Shown piece after piece: positions 1 through 12,400 of a DNA stretch of 64,000 nt; position 1 is the first letter of the stretch, and the number at the start of each line of letters is the position of its first letter. The notes under the pieces are model-generated. The model was given only the letters and a program-made list of their open reading frames with translations, was not told where the DNA came from and did not search any database. Source of the stretch: Entonaema liquescens (lineage: Eukaryota; Ascomycota; Sordariomycetes; Xylariales; Xylariaceae); NCBI GenBank assembly GCA_902805475.1, contig CADCSX010000003.1, forward strand, positions 806,001 to 870,000, given 5' to 3'. The translations under genes and the position numbers were made by a program.

Positions 1-1
1 G

Positions 2-1894
2 GATGATATAATAGCTCATGCCTCTAAGATGATGGGCTCTAAAGACATTAACCCGTCGGATTATGTCGTAAAGGAAACCTATGGCGTACTAGGTCTTGAA
101 CGCTGTTTGCGACGCTACGAACATGTTCGAGACGTCATGAATTCGTGGGATCGGGATACCCAAAACCAATTGACAGTTGCAGTATCCGAATCCGAAGAAC
201 AGGATCGGGAGCTGGACATTGATTCAGTTCCAAGCCTTGACGAACCGCCGCAAGGTTTCCAATTATACATGTACCACTCGAACCGCCCCGGCAAGTGGAA
301 TAAGAGATGGATTACTCTCCTTGAAAATGGACAGATTGTCTGCGCGAAGAAGCCAAACGCTAACCCAGCCGACAAAGATACCGCAAGCTTATGTCGATTA
401 TCCGACTACGATATTTATACACCTACAGAGTCGCAAATGCGAAGGCATCTTAAGCCACCCAAGCGATATTGCTTTGCAGTAAAGAGTCAACAAAAGACGA
501 CCGTTTTTATGAATACTGAGAACTACGTCCAATATTTTTGTACAGAGGATCCCAAAATCGCGGCCCAATTTAGGGAAAAGGTACAGGGTTGGCGTAGCTG
601 GTACCTCGTGGATCGTAGGCCTGTAGCCCCGAAACAATTAAGAAAAATCTCGATCAAGAAGACAGACGATAAACCGCCTCAAATCACGTCACCTTCTGTT
701 GCCCAGGCTCCGAAGAAGTCAGCCAATGTCGCTTCAATGAATGGCCACCGTCTCCAGGTATCAGTTGATGAAACGCCGTATGCGATTGGCCAGTTCGAGC
801 CACTCCTCGATATGAAGCGCTTTGATAAGCGATTATCTCAGTTCGGGCAAGATTTCCTTCCACCTGTACCGGATGTATCGACTATGCCAAAGGCTATCCC
901 CTCTCATCATCACAATTCCGATACGGTGACCGAGAGGGCGGATAGAAGCAACAAACCCGAACGAAAATTAATAGACAAGATCACTACGACAGTTGAGGAT
1001 GGATTTACCGGTAATGGTCTACTCGGTGACGCGTATGAAGAACGAAGGCAGGCCTATGTGGAAACAGATCGGCCAGAGCGAGGGCGGCAAAGGCACAGGG
1101 ATGATGGATTTACGGAGGGACCCTCACTGCTGAACCAGAAGGCCGAATCAGAGACACCAGTTGAGAAACCCGACTCTCCTTGGTTTCCATCGGCTCTTGA
1201 GCATTCTGCAAGACAGCGCAGTGTCGGCTCCACCTCCTCTTCTACACGCCCGAGCACTTCTGCAGGTGTCGTGCGTACACCCACAAATACACATACTCAT
1301 ACCCACGTCCACACACGAAGACCCTCTCTCTCGTCTTCACGACCTCCACCTCTTCCTTCAAGCAGCAAACCTCTGGTACATGACCACCCGCACCCCCTTA
1401 CCTCTCAACCAACTGGACTCTCGCACTCGAATCGTCGTGACCGGCCGAAACCGCTAGTTAGCTTGGAAGGCGACACCTTTCAAGAGGCACCACAGTGGGC
1501 GAAGAAAAATACAGGCCACGGCGTTAAGGCCCCTGCTGGTACGGCACATCTGGTTGATCTTATCGCTGTTCCGACCTCGGGTAAGAACAATGACCCCGAA
1601 ATCCCGCCGCGAAGTGCCCTACGCCGCCCTTCTAATACGGCCCCCGTCCCGAGCCTTTCCCGAACTAGGAGCAAAACTCAAGGTGCTCCTCCTCCAAGGG
1701 TCTCAGCCGGAGGGCATGTCCCTCCTGTCCCAACTCTTCCTGGGCGTACTGGGGATCGGGAGCAGTTGAGATCGAACCCACCGCCGCGAAGCAGAGACCG
1801 GGAACGTGAACGAGAAAGGGCGAGGCAAAAAGAACGCGAATACAAGTCCTATAATTCGGTGCCTGGTAGGACGGGCACTTTAAAAGTGGTATAA
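2..1894 (+). CDS. RA-PH domain signalling protein, 5' end cut off by window
   Basis: The reading frame is already open at base 2, so the true start lies upstream. The first ~40 residues look like the end of a Ras-association domain (YGVLGLERCLRRYEHVRDVM, then a tryptophan and basic residues), resembling the RA-PH tandem of RIAM/lamellipodin (MRL) proteins. A PH domain follows at about residues 75-200 counted from the Met at base 29, beginning GFQLYMYHSNRPGKWNKRW and ending near the VQGWRSWYLVDRR stretch. The remaining ~400 residues are low complexity, rich in Ser, Pro, Arg and His, with polyproline patches and a highly basic RERERERARQKERE stretch close to the end. In this architecture RA binds small GTPases and PH binds phosphoinositides, so a cortical or cytoskeletal signalling role is inferred. 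The last 600 nt have no visible introns. Confidence 0.8.
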   Translation, partial: DDIIAHASKMMGSKDINPSDYVVKETYGVLGLERCLRRYEHVRDVMNSWDRDTQNQLTVAVSESEEQDRELDIDSVPSLDEPPQGFQLYMYHSNRPGKWNKRWITLLENGQIVCAKKPNANPADKDTASLCRLSDYDIYTPTESQMRRHLKPPKRYCFAVKSQQKTTVFMNTENYVQYFCTEDPKIAAQFREKVQGWRSWYLVDRRPVAPKQLRKISIKKTDDKPPQITSPSVAQAPKKSANVASMNGHRLQVSVDETPYAIGQFEPLLDMKRFDKRLSQFGQDFLPPVPDVSTMPKAIPSHHHNSDTVTERADRSNKPERKLIDKITTTVEDGFTGNGLLGDAYEERRQAYVETDRPERGRQRHRDDGFTEGPSLLNQKAESETPVEKPDSPWFPSALEHSARQRSVGSTSSSTRPSTSAGVVRTPTNTHTHTHVHTRRPSLSSSRPPPLPSSSKPLVHDHPHPLTSQPTGLSHSNRRDRPKPLVSLEGDTFQEAPQWAKKNTGHGVKAPAGTAHLVDLIAVPTSGKNNDPEIPPRSALRRPSNTAPVPSLSRTRSKTQGAPPPRVSAGGHVPPVPTLPGRTGDREQLRSNPPPRSRDRERERERARQKEREYKSYNSVPGRTGTLKVV

Positions 1895-3157
1895 TGAATG
1901 ACATACCTTGCCTTACCTTACCTACTTACCCATATACAACACTATCTAATCCTTAATATCGCGCGGAACGTCGCCTATTTACTTTGTTCAGCTAACGGCC
2001 GGAGGGTATATCGTTTACCTACATTTTCTTATATACCTACCTCAAGATCATCAGATGTCTTACAAAAAGCGGCGGAGTTCTAGGGTTATTCGTTTACGGA
2101 GAGCGAGCGAGCAGTCATGAAGATTATATCATGGAAAGCGAAGCGAAGGAATGTGTTTTTGGAATTATTGACAGACCTATATGTTGGGATCTGGTTACGA
2201 TGGAATATGGATATTGATATAGTACCTGAATTTCCTGCATGGTTAATACTGCCTCAGGAGGAGGATTCAAGACCTAACGAATGTCTTGTTAATCTACCTA
2301 CCTATTTAGCTGGCTGCGCGCCTAGATACCTCTTTTGTAATACTCTGCATTAGAAACTGATGCTTTCGATTAGATGCCATAACTATAATGAGAACCCCCC
2401 TTAAGATTTTACCTGTTGAATAATTATTAGTTTTGGTGATATGCTTTAAGACATACCTAGCCTAAAAGTGGTAGTCGCGTTAAACAGCTCACCCCCTTAG
2501 CAGCCACGGCTATATCTATCAATCTCACCCAAAGCTACCTAACACACAATTCTTAAGCCGTTCGAGAGTCGACGAGAAGCTTCCTGCGTACCACTGCTGC
2601 GGGCGAGGCACATACATGCGTATATGGGCCAGTTGTCTTTGGGAGCTCCTGTTAGGACTCTGATCGAAATCGATCTAGTATCTACCTAACCAATCGAACG
2701 CCGCGAGTAGATTATTGATGTTACATTCGCGTCAAGCGAAAAAGGACTCTGTGTAAGTATCCCACAGCGAATAAAAACCGCTACTCATCTATACAAACCC
2801 CAACTTAGCGCTTTAAGCTGATTATGTAGTTCTTTGATATTATACGGTGAGACTATTTTCAATTAAGGGTATGTCTTACCGAGATCTCGATCCTAGCTTT
2901 GGGAGAAACATGGTGTGTGGTATGTTTCACCAGCTCTGTGTCACGGTGGTGATGGCGGCTTAGTATAGGGCCAAAACAAGACTTTGTAAGACCTTCATCG
3001 ATGTCGGAAGGAGTAGGGATGAGTTACATTTGTGTTACCGGGAGTCCTTCGTTAAATCCTAGGTAGTAAGGCTATTCCCTTATTCTTCTAAATTGCAATT
3101 GTCGTTTTCATCCGGGTGCCTGCTTTTGTATAGCTGAAGAATAAGTTTACCACCACG
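1895..3157. other. Intergenic, about 1.26 kb, no gene seen
   Basis: This is the 3' flank of the RA-PH gene and the promoter side of the P450. Short open frames at 1898-2083 and 2117-2353 have no recognisable composition or splice context. TACCTACCTA-type tetranucleotide runs occur near 1911 and 2296. Confidence 0.6.
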
Positions 3158-4930
3158 ATGTTGAATATACTGTCGTATCCATTTGTTGCGGGAGCAGTCG
3201 TGATATCTACGGTATGTCCCGCGAATGTGAATCGGTAGCACGAGAATACTGACGCAGAGTTACCCCGCTAGGGTATCCTCTACTGGCTCGGTGGTTGTAT
3301 CTACTGCCTCTGGTATCATCCTCTTTCCAAGTATCCGGGACCAAAGCTCGCCGCAGTTTCCCATGTACGTATTGGTTCTGTGGCAGTCAGTTTAGCCAGT
3401 GAACTAAGTAGGAGTCTATAGATATGGTATGTTTGGATGTGGACTACAGGGAGATACCCCTTTGTTCTAGAAGAAGCCCATAAGAAATACGGTAAGTTCT
3501 CCCCTAGTTGTGTCATTTCCGGTTCTTCCCTACTAATCTTCTCTCTAGGGGATATCGTTAGAATAGCACCGAACGAACTATCTTTCGCCACAATACAGGC
3601 CCACCGAGACATTTACTCGACGCCGTCCAAGTCGAAGAAGCCTTTCCTAAGATGCGACATACACTACAATAATGGCGATCTGCCTAATATATTCTTCGAG
3701 CGTGACCTGGTCAAGCACGGTATATGGCGGAAGCTTCTTGCTCCGGGCTTCAGCGGGGTTGCGATGAAGGCACACGAGAACATCTTCCATCGATATATCG
3801 ACATGTTTATTGAGAAAATCGCTGAGGCCAGCGCTGAGAGAGGTGATAAAGGCGTCGATGTCAGCGAGGCCATTCCATGGCTGACGTTCGATATAATGGG
3901 TAAGATGACTCTGCCTTTGAATCAGCTACTAGTACATCCGAGCTGTCCTAACGGGGTATATGAATAGGAGAATTGACATTTGGAGAGTCTTTCAATGCGG
4001 TAGCCACAGGCAAGACGCATTTCTGGATTCCACTTCTGGCAGCTAGCGCCCACGCGGGAATACTCCCTGGCTTTATCAAAAGGATACCAAGCCTCGTGTT
4101 AGTACTGCCATTTATGCTCTCTCTATCGGCCCTTCGAGACCGAAAAAAGCATTACGAGTATACTCTAGAGACTATTAGGAAGAGGATGAACCGAGTCTCC
4201 CCGGAAAAAGATATCTTGACTCCGTTGCTAGAGCAGGGTAACAACACCGAGGCAGACTTGGTGTCTCAATCACAAGCAATGGTTATTGCCGGAGCCGACA
4301 CGGTGTCTGCCGTGCTGACTTCAGCGCTTTATTTCCTCTGCAAGTCGCCTGATTGTCTATCGAAGCTGGAGACAGAGGTGCGGGAGCTCAAGTACGAACA
4401 GCTAACCGGGGATACTGTGCAACGTCTTGGATACCTGAATGCTGTACTTGAAGAATCCAGTAAGTCTTACCAGTTTATTGCGAAGGTCAATCACAATAAC
4501 AATGAATGAAACAGTGAGACTGTTCCCACCGGTTGCCTTCGGATTGCCGAGAGTCTCGCCGGGAGATACGGTAGATGGTCACTTCATCCCAACAGATACC
4601 AGAGTCTCTGTGGCCCACTGGGTCCTTAACCATAACCCGGACATTTGGGATGACCCTTACGAGTTCAGACCCGAGCGATGGTTAAAAGACAATAAGCCAT
4701 CCTCCACGCATGACAGTTCACAGCCAATGACGTTTCCATTCAGCACCGGGCCGACGAGTTGTATGGGCATCGCACAGGCCTCCCTAGAGATGCGGATTAC
4801 CCTGGCGAAGTTGATTCACGTTCTTGATATGCAGGCCATCCACGCCTCTAGAGATTGGATTGAAGCTGCAAGAATGTATATGCTGTGGAAGAAGATCCCT
4901 CTCCTGATCCATTTCCAACCCCGCAAATAG
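3158..4930 (+). CDS. Cytochrome P450 monooxygenase, six exons, 491 aa
   Basis: Exons by eye: 3158-3211, 3272-3364, 3422-3491, 3549-3899, 3968-4459 and 4515-4930. All junctions keep frame and all introns are GT-AG of 55-68 nt. The protein opens with a membrane anchor, followed by WYHPLSKYPGPKLAAVSH, the usual fungal microsomal P450 hinge. Visible motifs are HKKYGDIVRIAPNELSF joined across intron 3, the I-helix AGADTVS, the K-helix ExxR as EESMRLFPP joined across intron 5, FRPERW, and the heme loop FSTGPTSCMG with ligand Cys436. The heme loop normally reads FxxGxRxCxG; here the Arg is Thr434. The length is normal for a class II fungal P450. The substrate cannot be told from sequence. It converges on the FPP synthase gene, 266 bp away, so a terpenoid link is possible but unproven. 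Confidence 0.88.
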
Positions 4931-5196
4931 AACAGCTTCGGTCAAGTCGAGTAATTAGTAGCGTGGGTTTGCTTCCTTTGTATACTATCTCAGGATGGCG
5001 AAAGACCTATTTTTCGTAGGGACACAGTATTATTATCGAATTGTAAATTGCAAGGGTATTATTCATGTCGCTGTCTAGTTAGAAACCTAAAGTCATTATT
5101 AAGAGTTCCTCCTGTACCCGTTCTAGACATCCCTTTTACTAGCTGATTCGACATTAGACAAACCTCGTAAGCTTCGTTTCATCCATTTCACCTCTT

Positions 5197-6339
5197 TTAC
5201 TTGCTTCGCTTGTAAATCTTCTGTAGGAATTCCTCGAAGACGCCCTTCTTTAAGCCCTCAGTCTCGTCTAATTTTGCGATCAGCTGTTTGATCTCACTGA
5301 CGCTCTTCTCCTCGTAGCCCTGGTACAGCTTCTCGAGCCCCATTTCGTTGTAGAGCTTCTTGATCTCGGCCTCGTGGGCCTTGTCCTTCCTGCCGTAGTG
5401 CTCCTCGAGCGTCTTGCGCTGCTCGGGGGTGGCTAGCTTCAAGGCCTGGTTGACTAACCAGGAGCATTTGTTATCCTGGATATCGGTTCCGATCTTGCCG
5501 ATGTGCTCCGGGAGACCAAAGTTGTCCAGATAGTCATCTTGGATCTGGAAGTACTCGCCCATGGGGATGAGGATGTCATGAGCTTGTTTTAAGTTTTTGG
5601 GGGTCGCGATGTTGAGCATGTGCAATGCTAGAGCAACGGGGAGGTAGAAGCTGTAATAGGCGGTCTTGTAGATGACGATAAATGTATACTTCTCTATGCT
5701 GAAGTTGTCGAGGTTCACGACATCCTCCGGGGCGGTGAGAAGGTCGCACAGCTGACCGAGTTCGGTTTGCAGCGTTACTTCGTGGAAGAGCTCCACCATG
5801 TCAATGTAGGCGGGGTGAGTCTTGAAGTGCTTCTTGAGAAGGGTGTAGATGGCGGATTCAAGCAAAAAAGCGTCGTTGATGGCAACCATACCAACACCCT
5901 CCTGGCGGTACCAGCACGGCTTACCACGTCGGGTGATGCTACCATCCATGATGTCGTCAGAAACAAGGAACATAGCTTGGAGGAGCTCAATCATCCAGCC
6001 TAGGGTAGCAGCTTGGAAGTACTGTTCTTCGGATAGTTCCTTGCCGAGAAGGATAGACACTGAGTCGGGAACAGACATCCCACGGTTGCATTTTCCACCA
6101 ACCGTGTTTTCTTCGAGCATCTACGTGTAGGGTTAGTATGGGGACACGGTAACTAAGATTGAACCAGATCCTTAAGAAATCACGAAGTTGGTGATAAAAA
6201 AAAAGCGGTCGAATCTCACCTTCTTATACCAATCTTGCTGCTGCTGAGGCAAGTTATACTGCCTCGCCCAAGATAGGAGATCATCCTCGAGCTTAGGGAA
6301 GATAGACTCAAACTCCTTGAGATTAGTTCTCTTTGCCAT
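5197..6339 (-). CDS. ERG20: Farnesyl diphosphate synthase, 347 aa
   Basis: Two exons on the minus strand: 6339-6220 (40 codons) and 6120-5197, with a 99-nt intron 6121-6219 ending TAG directly before the codon for Met41. The enzyme condenses IPP with DMAPP and then GPP to give FPP for sterols, ubiquinone, dolichol and prenylation. Both aspartate-rich motifs are present: DDIMD at residue ~95 followed by SITRRGKPCWYR, and DDYLD at ~235. The C terminus ends KIYKRSK, as in eukaryotic type I FPP synthases, and the total length matches the family. The residues at positions -5 and -4 before the first motif, which set chain length, are Met-Phe rather than the usual two aromatics. Nothing shows whether this is the only copy. 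It is divergent from APC8. Confidence 0.93.
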
Positions 6340-7328
6340 CTTGCCGACGTTTATGTTTGAGTTTTTACTAATGAGTTTTTACTAATGAGCTTGAGTGATG
6401 AAATGCTTGACTGAGATTAATTTGGTGACTTGAGGTAATCCGTACAAGGGAAAGAAGTAAGGAATGTAGAGGTCTCCTCTTATTATATCGGATCGGAAAG
6501 TGTATAGGGAGGTGCCCCACACCGGATCGACTTTTTTATTGAACCGTCTAATTTCCTAGCCTACCTCTGATGTACCATGTAACTAGCCTAAGAACTAGGT
6601 AAAGTTAGGGCCTAAAAGGTCTGTACGTCCAATCTTGATAGGTACGGTAGCTGTTTCTGCCAGCCTGTCTGCATACAAGAAACTGGAGATTGTCTAAAAC
6701 TATAAGCTCGGACTCTGCTTAGTTACTGCCAAGTCTATGATTTGATTTATTGATTTACCACCTCATCACCTCCATCGGCACCTAAGCTAATCCCTTAACT
6801 TCATAAAGTACCTAACAACTATAAAGAGACTTCCCTTTTCGAACTTTTTGAAGCTGATGACGGTGAGATGCAGGGTCCACGCGGGCCGATCTTGTGATCC
6901 ATAGATGGAACTTGTATTATACATAATTATGTGCCGAAGTATTCTAGGTGAAGTGTCTTATCGTTATCTCCTATCGTTATCTTATCACTAGGTCAATATT
7001 GATTTTCGAGGGGCAAGGTAAGCTACCTACATAGTAAGGTTGTGTGACATAGCTCCTGTTCATTCTATTCATGTGTTTAGAGCTTTATATGAAACTTCGT
7101 TGCTATAACACTAAAACGGCGAGACTATTTCTCTTAAAAATGTAACCTGTCTAGGTCATACAAGTTACCTATCTAAGTCGTCACTACTAACTCATAAATG
7201 TCTAAAACGCAAGACTCGGAGTACAGTTGAGCTGCGACGCGGTTTCATTTTTGTCGCGTCGAACTGCAGCGAACTGCAGCGAACTACAACAAATTCACCA
7301 AAGCTCGAATAGCACACAATACATAACG
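6340..7328. promoter_or_regulatory. Divergent promoter region between ERG20 and APC8
   Basis: About 990 bp separate two divergent start codons and must hold both promoters. A short direct duplication (gagtttttactaat) lies at about 6358-6386, just upstream of the ERG20 start, and a tandem cgaactgcag repeat lies at 7260-7285 just upstream of APC8. I recognise no factor-binding site. Confidence 0.5.
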
Positions 7329-9461
7329 ATGTCCCTCAATAATAAGGAAAAATCCCAGCTCCGAAGTGCTCTGCAGGAAGCAGTTATAAAATGCTCCGAG
7401 AGATGTCTTTATCAATCCTCGAAATGGTAATTATTAATATCTGTCGCTCATAGTATATAGCCCACCATGAATTATGAATTCTAATACAAGATATACTCCA
7501 GGGCAGCTGAACTACTTAACGCCATTCCCGAGCCTGAAGCGTCGCCTGATGATTCGCAACTTTCGGATGCATCTAATGGTTACGCATCAACAGTATTCGC
7601 CCAGAATGTCGACCCGGATGAAGCATTACTCGAAGCCAAAGAGATAAACAGATATCTTTTAGCCAAATCCCTCTTCGATTGCCGAGAATATGACCGCTGC
7701 GCTGCAGTTTTCCTCCCCGACTCTACATTAGCGGGTATGGCATCCTCGAAAGAGCCGAATAACGCGACACCCAAAGGCAAGGGAAAGGCCAAGGCTACAA
7801 CCACCAGCACCAGAACAAGCAGCGTCGAGATATTACCACAGATAAGCCAGAAAAGCTTGTTTCTTGCATTATATGCCAAGTTTCTCTCGGGAGAGAAACG
7901 TAAAGATGAGGATGCCGAGATAGTAATGGGACCTCAGGACATTGGCACATGCGTCAACAAACAGCTATTGACAGTCAGTCGCATTCTAGAATTATGGTTC
8001 GAACAACGGAAATTAGATGATGGCGAAGAGATTGAGGGCAGTCAGGGGTGGCTCGAGTATCTCTACGGCATGATTCTTGCCAAAGAAAAGAACGAAGAAC
8101 TGGCCTTATATTGGCTGGTCCGTAGCGTACACCTATTCCCTATGAACTGGGGTTGCTGGTTGGAGATGACAGCACTTATCTCGCGGGTAGAAGATGTATG
8201 TCACCACAAAACATTGTTCGTGATCTTGAACGCTAATTTGATACAGTTAAATCGCATAATGCCTCGCTTACCACAGAATATTGTCTCCTTTATGTTTCAT
8301 ATACATACCTCGCTCGAGCTCTACCAGCACGATCCAAATCTCGCAAATTCTCTCGACCAGCTACTCAATATATTCCCGACGTCATCTTTCCTCCTCACGT
8401 GCGATGCGTTGCTATCCTACCACGCCAAAGATCTCGTTGCAGCAGAGCAACACTTTAGCAATATTCTATCGCTACATCCTCATCGACTTGATTCTCTTGA
8501 CCATTATTCTAACATACTCTACGTCATGAACTCACGACCAAAACTGGCATTCCTAGCGCATTTATGTAGCAGTGTTGATAAATTCCGCCCAGAATCATGT
8601 GTAGTTATTGGCAACTACTACTCGTTATTATCATTACACGAGAAAGCCGTGCAGTATTTCCGACGGGCTTTAATGCTAGATCGCTCATGTCTATCCGCTT
8701 GGACTCTCATGGGACATGAATACGTCGAGCTTAAAAATACTCATGCGGCCATCGAATCTTATCGCCGAGCCGTAGACGTAAATCGAAGAGACTACCGTGC
8801 ATGGTACGGATTAGGGCAGACATATGAGATTTTAGAGATGCATGCATATGCGTTATGGTACTATAAGAAGGCCGCCGGTCTCAGACCATGGGACGGAAAG
8901 ATGTGGATGGCCGTTGGCTCTTGCTTACAACGCATGAACCGAAATCAGGACGGGATCAAAGCTCTAAAACGAGCTTTGCTCGCCGAGAGCTATTACGACA
9001 CAGGTAGCAGTATCGGAAATGGCGACATAGCGGGCAGTCTCCGGAGTGCACATATGGACCCGGAGATCCTATTACAGATTGCGAACATGTACGACAGTAT
9101 GGGCGAGGAAGAAGATGCCAAAGCCTACATGGAAATGTGCGTAGCGCAAGAAGATGGCGGGGTAGGTGATAGCCAAGGCGAAAGCATCACGATCCATAAT
9201 GATTCGCCGGGAGAGGGCTCGGATGACGACGGCGACCGCGCCGGGCGCGGAGAGGGAGGCACGGGAGTGACAGCCGCGACTAGCAAAGCCCGAATGTGGC
9301 TCGCGCGCCACGCGATGAGGACGGAGGACTACGTTACGGCGAACCGACTAGCCAACGAGTTATGTCAAGATGGCGTTGAGGTCGAGGAAGCGAAGGCACT
9401 TATACGAGAGGTTAGATCGAGGATGGAAGCCAACGGAATGGAATTACCATCAGCAGGATGA
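7329..9461 (+). CDS. APC8: Anaphase-promoting complex subunit 8 (Cdc23/Cut23), 668 aa
   Basis: Exons: 7329-7426, 7502-8195 and 8247-9461. The N terminus carries the Apc8 signature CSERCLYQSSKWAAELLN, joined across intron 1. A helical N-terminal domain follows, then a long array of tetratricopeptide repeats from about residue 280 to 560, for example SAWTLMGHEYVELKNTHAAI and RAWYGLGQTYEILEMHAYAL. Apc8 is a TPR scaffold of the APC/C ubiquitin ligase that drives mitotic exit. An acidic low-complexity insert (DGGVGDSQGES and onward, rich in Asp and Gly) sits between late TPR units. Intron 2 (8196-8246) is 51 nt, divisible by three and free of stops, so retention would only add 17 residues. GTATGT, a GCTAAT branch site and ACAG mark it as an intron. 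Confidence 0.93.
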
Positions 9462-12400
9462 ATTCTCTATAGCACGCTACGACCCTAACGAATTACGAAA
9501 GTCGAACGTTACAAGGTAGTTACGAAGCCATGGCCTATGCACCAATAGTGGCTAATGATTCATGACGTCTATATCGATGAAAATCCGGTGAAGAAATGAA
9601 GTTTTCTTGGAGGATACGACATGGGCCCTTTTCGGCGTTCAGAGTGTACCCGAAGTATCCTGTTGGAGATGGGTTATCTATGTGAGGGTGGCTTCCGGTG
9701 GGTAGCCGATTGTAGTATCGAGGATGATGATGTTCTCCGCACAAGCCGGGCTGTTACTTGACTCTAACCCTCACATGGACATACATCTCAGCAACGTAAC
9801 ATGTACTTACCACCAACATTTACAGTTTTGTTGACCGGGATGGCTAGGGAGCTTATGGCCTCGTAAGCTAGAAAGTAAGAGTCATAATACAGGTAATAAT
9901 ACAGGTACAAGTGGGCATCACATTTTATTCAGACGTGAAACAGAATATCTCGATAATACCAAGTAGTTATAATACGTATGGATAGGTAGCCTCATTTCTT
10001 AGCCACACATATGGTTATCAAAAACAGACGCCAATCTACCAGAATTCATACAATACCGGCAGGCTCCCACACCAAATAGCTACTAAGATCTAGATACCAT
10101 AGGTTGGCGCAATGGTTGTATGGGCCCTTGCATTCGGCGCGCCCTCTCTTCAGGTACTAATCACTAAGGCCATTCGATGACGGACAGCTATGCTATATGG
10201 AGTACGACAGGGAGGATCTAGATAATATCCCCGCGACTAATCACAATGCGCCAACGCATGAGACATAGCTGATTTTTTTCTCTTTGATCTCTATTTCTAC
10301 TCGCCCTTGTATGCGCGTACAGGTAGCAAGCATACGGGATACCGGTTCGGAGTTAAAAATATTCCACATATCGAAGATGCTACTTTAACTGATCGGCACG
10401 GATATCTACTGCTACCCCAAAGACCTACTTTACTTTGAATGTGTATAAACGACGCTCGTCTTGGCAGTTACCGCCCGAGGGTATGTTATGTTTGGGTTGT
10501 ATCGAGCTCACTCCATTAACCCCCCCTTCGGCCCAGCTCTTCCTTTTCGCCGCGAGTCTGTCCTGGTCCTGGTTACCAAAGCCAGAGATACGGTTCACGT
10601 TATAGTCGTATTGTGTCTCAGAGTGACTCCTATAAATAAAATAGAAGATACGGGATTCTCACGTGTGAAAGCTAGGTTGAGTTCTAGTAGGATCGTATAC
10701 CTAGAAAGGAATATAGTAGGTAACCCGATCCTCGTAACAAGATGTACGGACAGCGTGACCTGTCTGTTACGAGAAGCTTCGGTATCCTCTTGGCAGGCCG
10801 ACTTACATAGTAATACGTATAGAGTAGCTTATATTGACTCGCTCGTGTTCCCACAATCGCAGATTTATACCTCAAGATACACAATACCCGATCCAAATAC
10901 GTATAAGATGAGCAATTAAGATATTCCAAACTCTTAGCTGGCGAGGCAGAGAGGCGTTCCGCCTACAGCAGAGACATGTCTCTCTTCCTTTCAACCCACA
11001 ATACACCGTAGATACCTCCATCCCAATCCCCATTCCCATATGTCTAACATCTCCCCAACAATCTCTTATTAATCACGTCAGTTTATCGCACGAGCTAGTG
11101 AATAACATCTCGTTCATGAACTGGCTGCCCCGCGCCTGCTAGCCCAAGTCAAGTCCAGGTCTCGCGGGCTAGCATAGCATGCATGGTGCGGCAGAGGAAA
11201 TACGAGCTCGATAACATCTTGGCGCCGCGCCCGTCCCCAGCATAAAACCGTACCACCTGTGCGGAGCGCAATCACATGCATATATCGTTACATTTCGCTC
11301 TCTCTCCCAGATAACTAACTGGCAGATACCTAACCTAACCTAAGCGAATATAACCAATAGTCGCCCTTCACTTACTATACCCGACGTATGTAGGGGCGGG
11401 AGAGGATCTAAGTGGCGGCGCGTCCCAATTAAGCGGAAAGCCGACCTACGAAAGACGAGCAATTTTTTTTCTTTTCTTTTTTTTCTTTCTTTCCCATCAC
11501 ATTAACCCCAGCTAATGGATCAAGCGTCATACCAAAACCAAAAACTCTCGCCCCATGAGCTGTCAGACTTGCAGTAAGGGCCACTAACTAGCAAATCTAC
11601 TAAGTCACCTAACTAAGGCAAGGAGATGGTTCGTGAGATTCTTGCGTCCCCCGAAAAAAAAAAAAAACCCCGCCTGTCAGCGCCGATTTCGATTTCAACG
11701 CTGCAGGGGTAACCGAAAAATGTGATGGTGTAGTCGTACAAAGCGTAATAATGCCTAGGAACCTGAGCGAAAGAGGCGGAATGGAAAATGTGCGCCTCTC
11801 TGCATACAGACTCCAGAGTAACCTAGGGACGTCATACCAGGTCTCCCAACAAAGTAAGCCGGCCAGCTTCGAAAGGCAAAGAAGGGAAACAGAAAAAAAA
11901 ACCCTCTTTCGACCTAACACGCATACATAGGTAGGTAGGTATACTTGGTACACGAAAACTTGGTAAAAGACCCGTTCATATCTGCATTGCATCCCATCCC
12001 ATCTAGATCCCTACCTTGTGTGGAGCGTAACCGAGCAAGAGCAGCAATAAGCCATCATTCGCCATCGTACGTTGGTCTTGCTGCTGCACATATCTCAAAG
12101 CTGTGCCGTGGACTACTGCAAAGCAGCATATAGATTGGTGCTGTCAGCATGCATGATAAGGCGGCAGTAAGGACGGATGTAGAAATGCTCTGCACGGCAG
12201 GTTAGCTCGAGGAGGGGCCAGTTGTCCGAACTGAGAAGAGGAGGAGGTTTGGGTTAGGTTAGTGTTAGATTAGGAACGCCAGGTGCGGGAAAGGTATGTG
12301 AGAACGTGCTTTTGTGCGTAGGGCTACCGTCACTAAGGTAGTGTAATTCGAAACGCAGTAGTGCTGAGAGCTACGAACGTGGCGTAGGTACACCAGTCAA

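Noticed and set aside
3492..3548. P450 as a pseudogene because its frame is interrupted
   Set aside because: Interruptions are all GT-AG introns; splicing restores canonical P450 motifs and a normal 491-aa length.
10105..10115. tRNA A-box-like TGGCGCAATGG
   Set aside because: No B box (GGTTCRANYCC) at the right distance and no acceptor stem.
10461..10919. 152-codon plus-strand frame as a gene
   Set aside because: No domain, leader or intron logic, and a long frame overlaps on the other strand.
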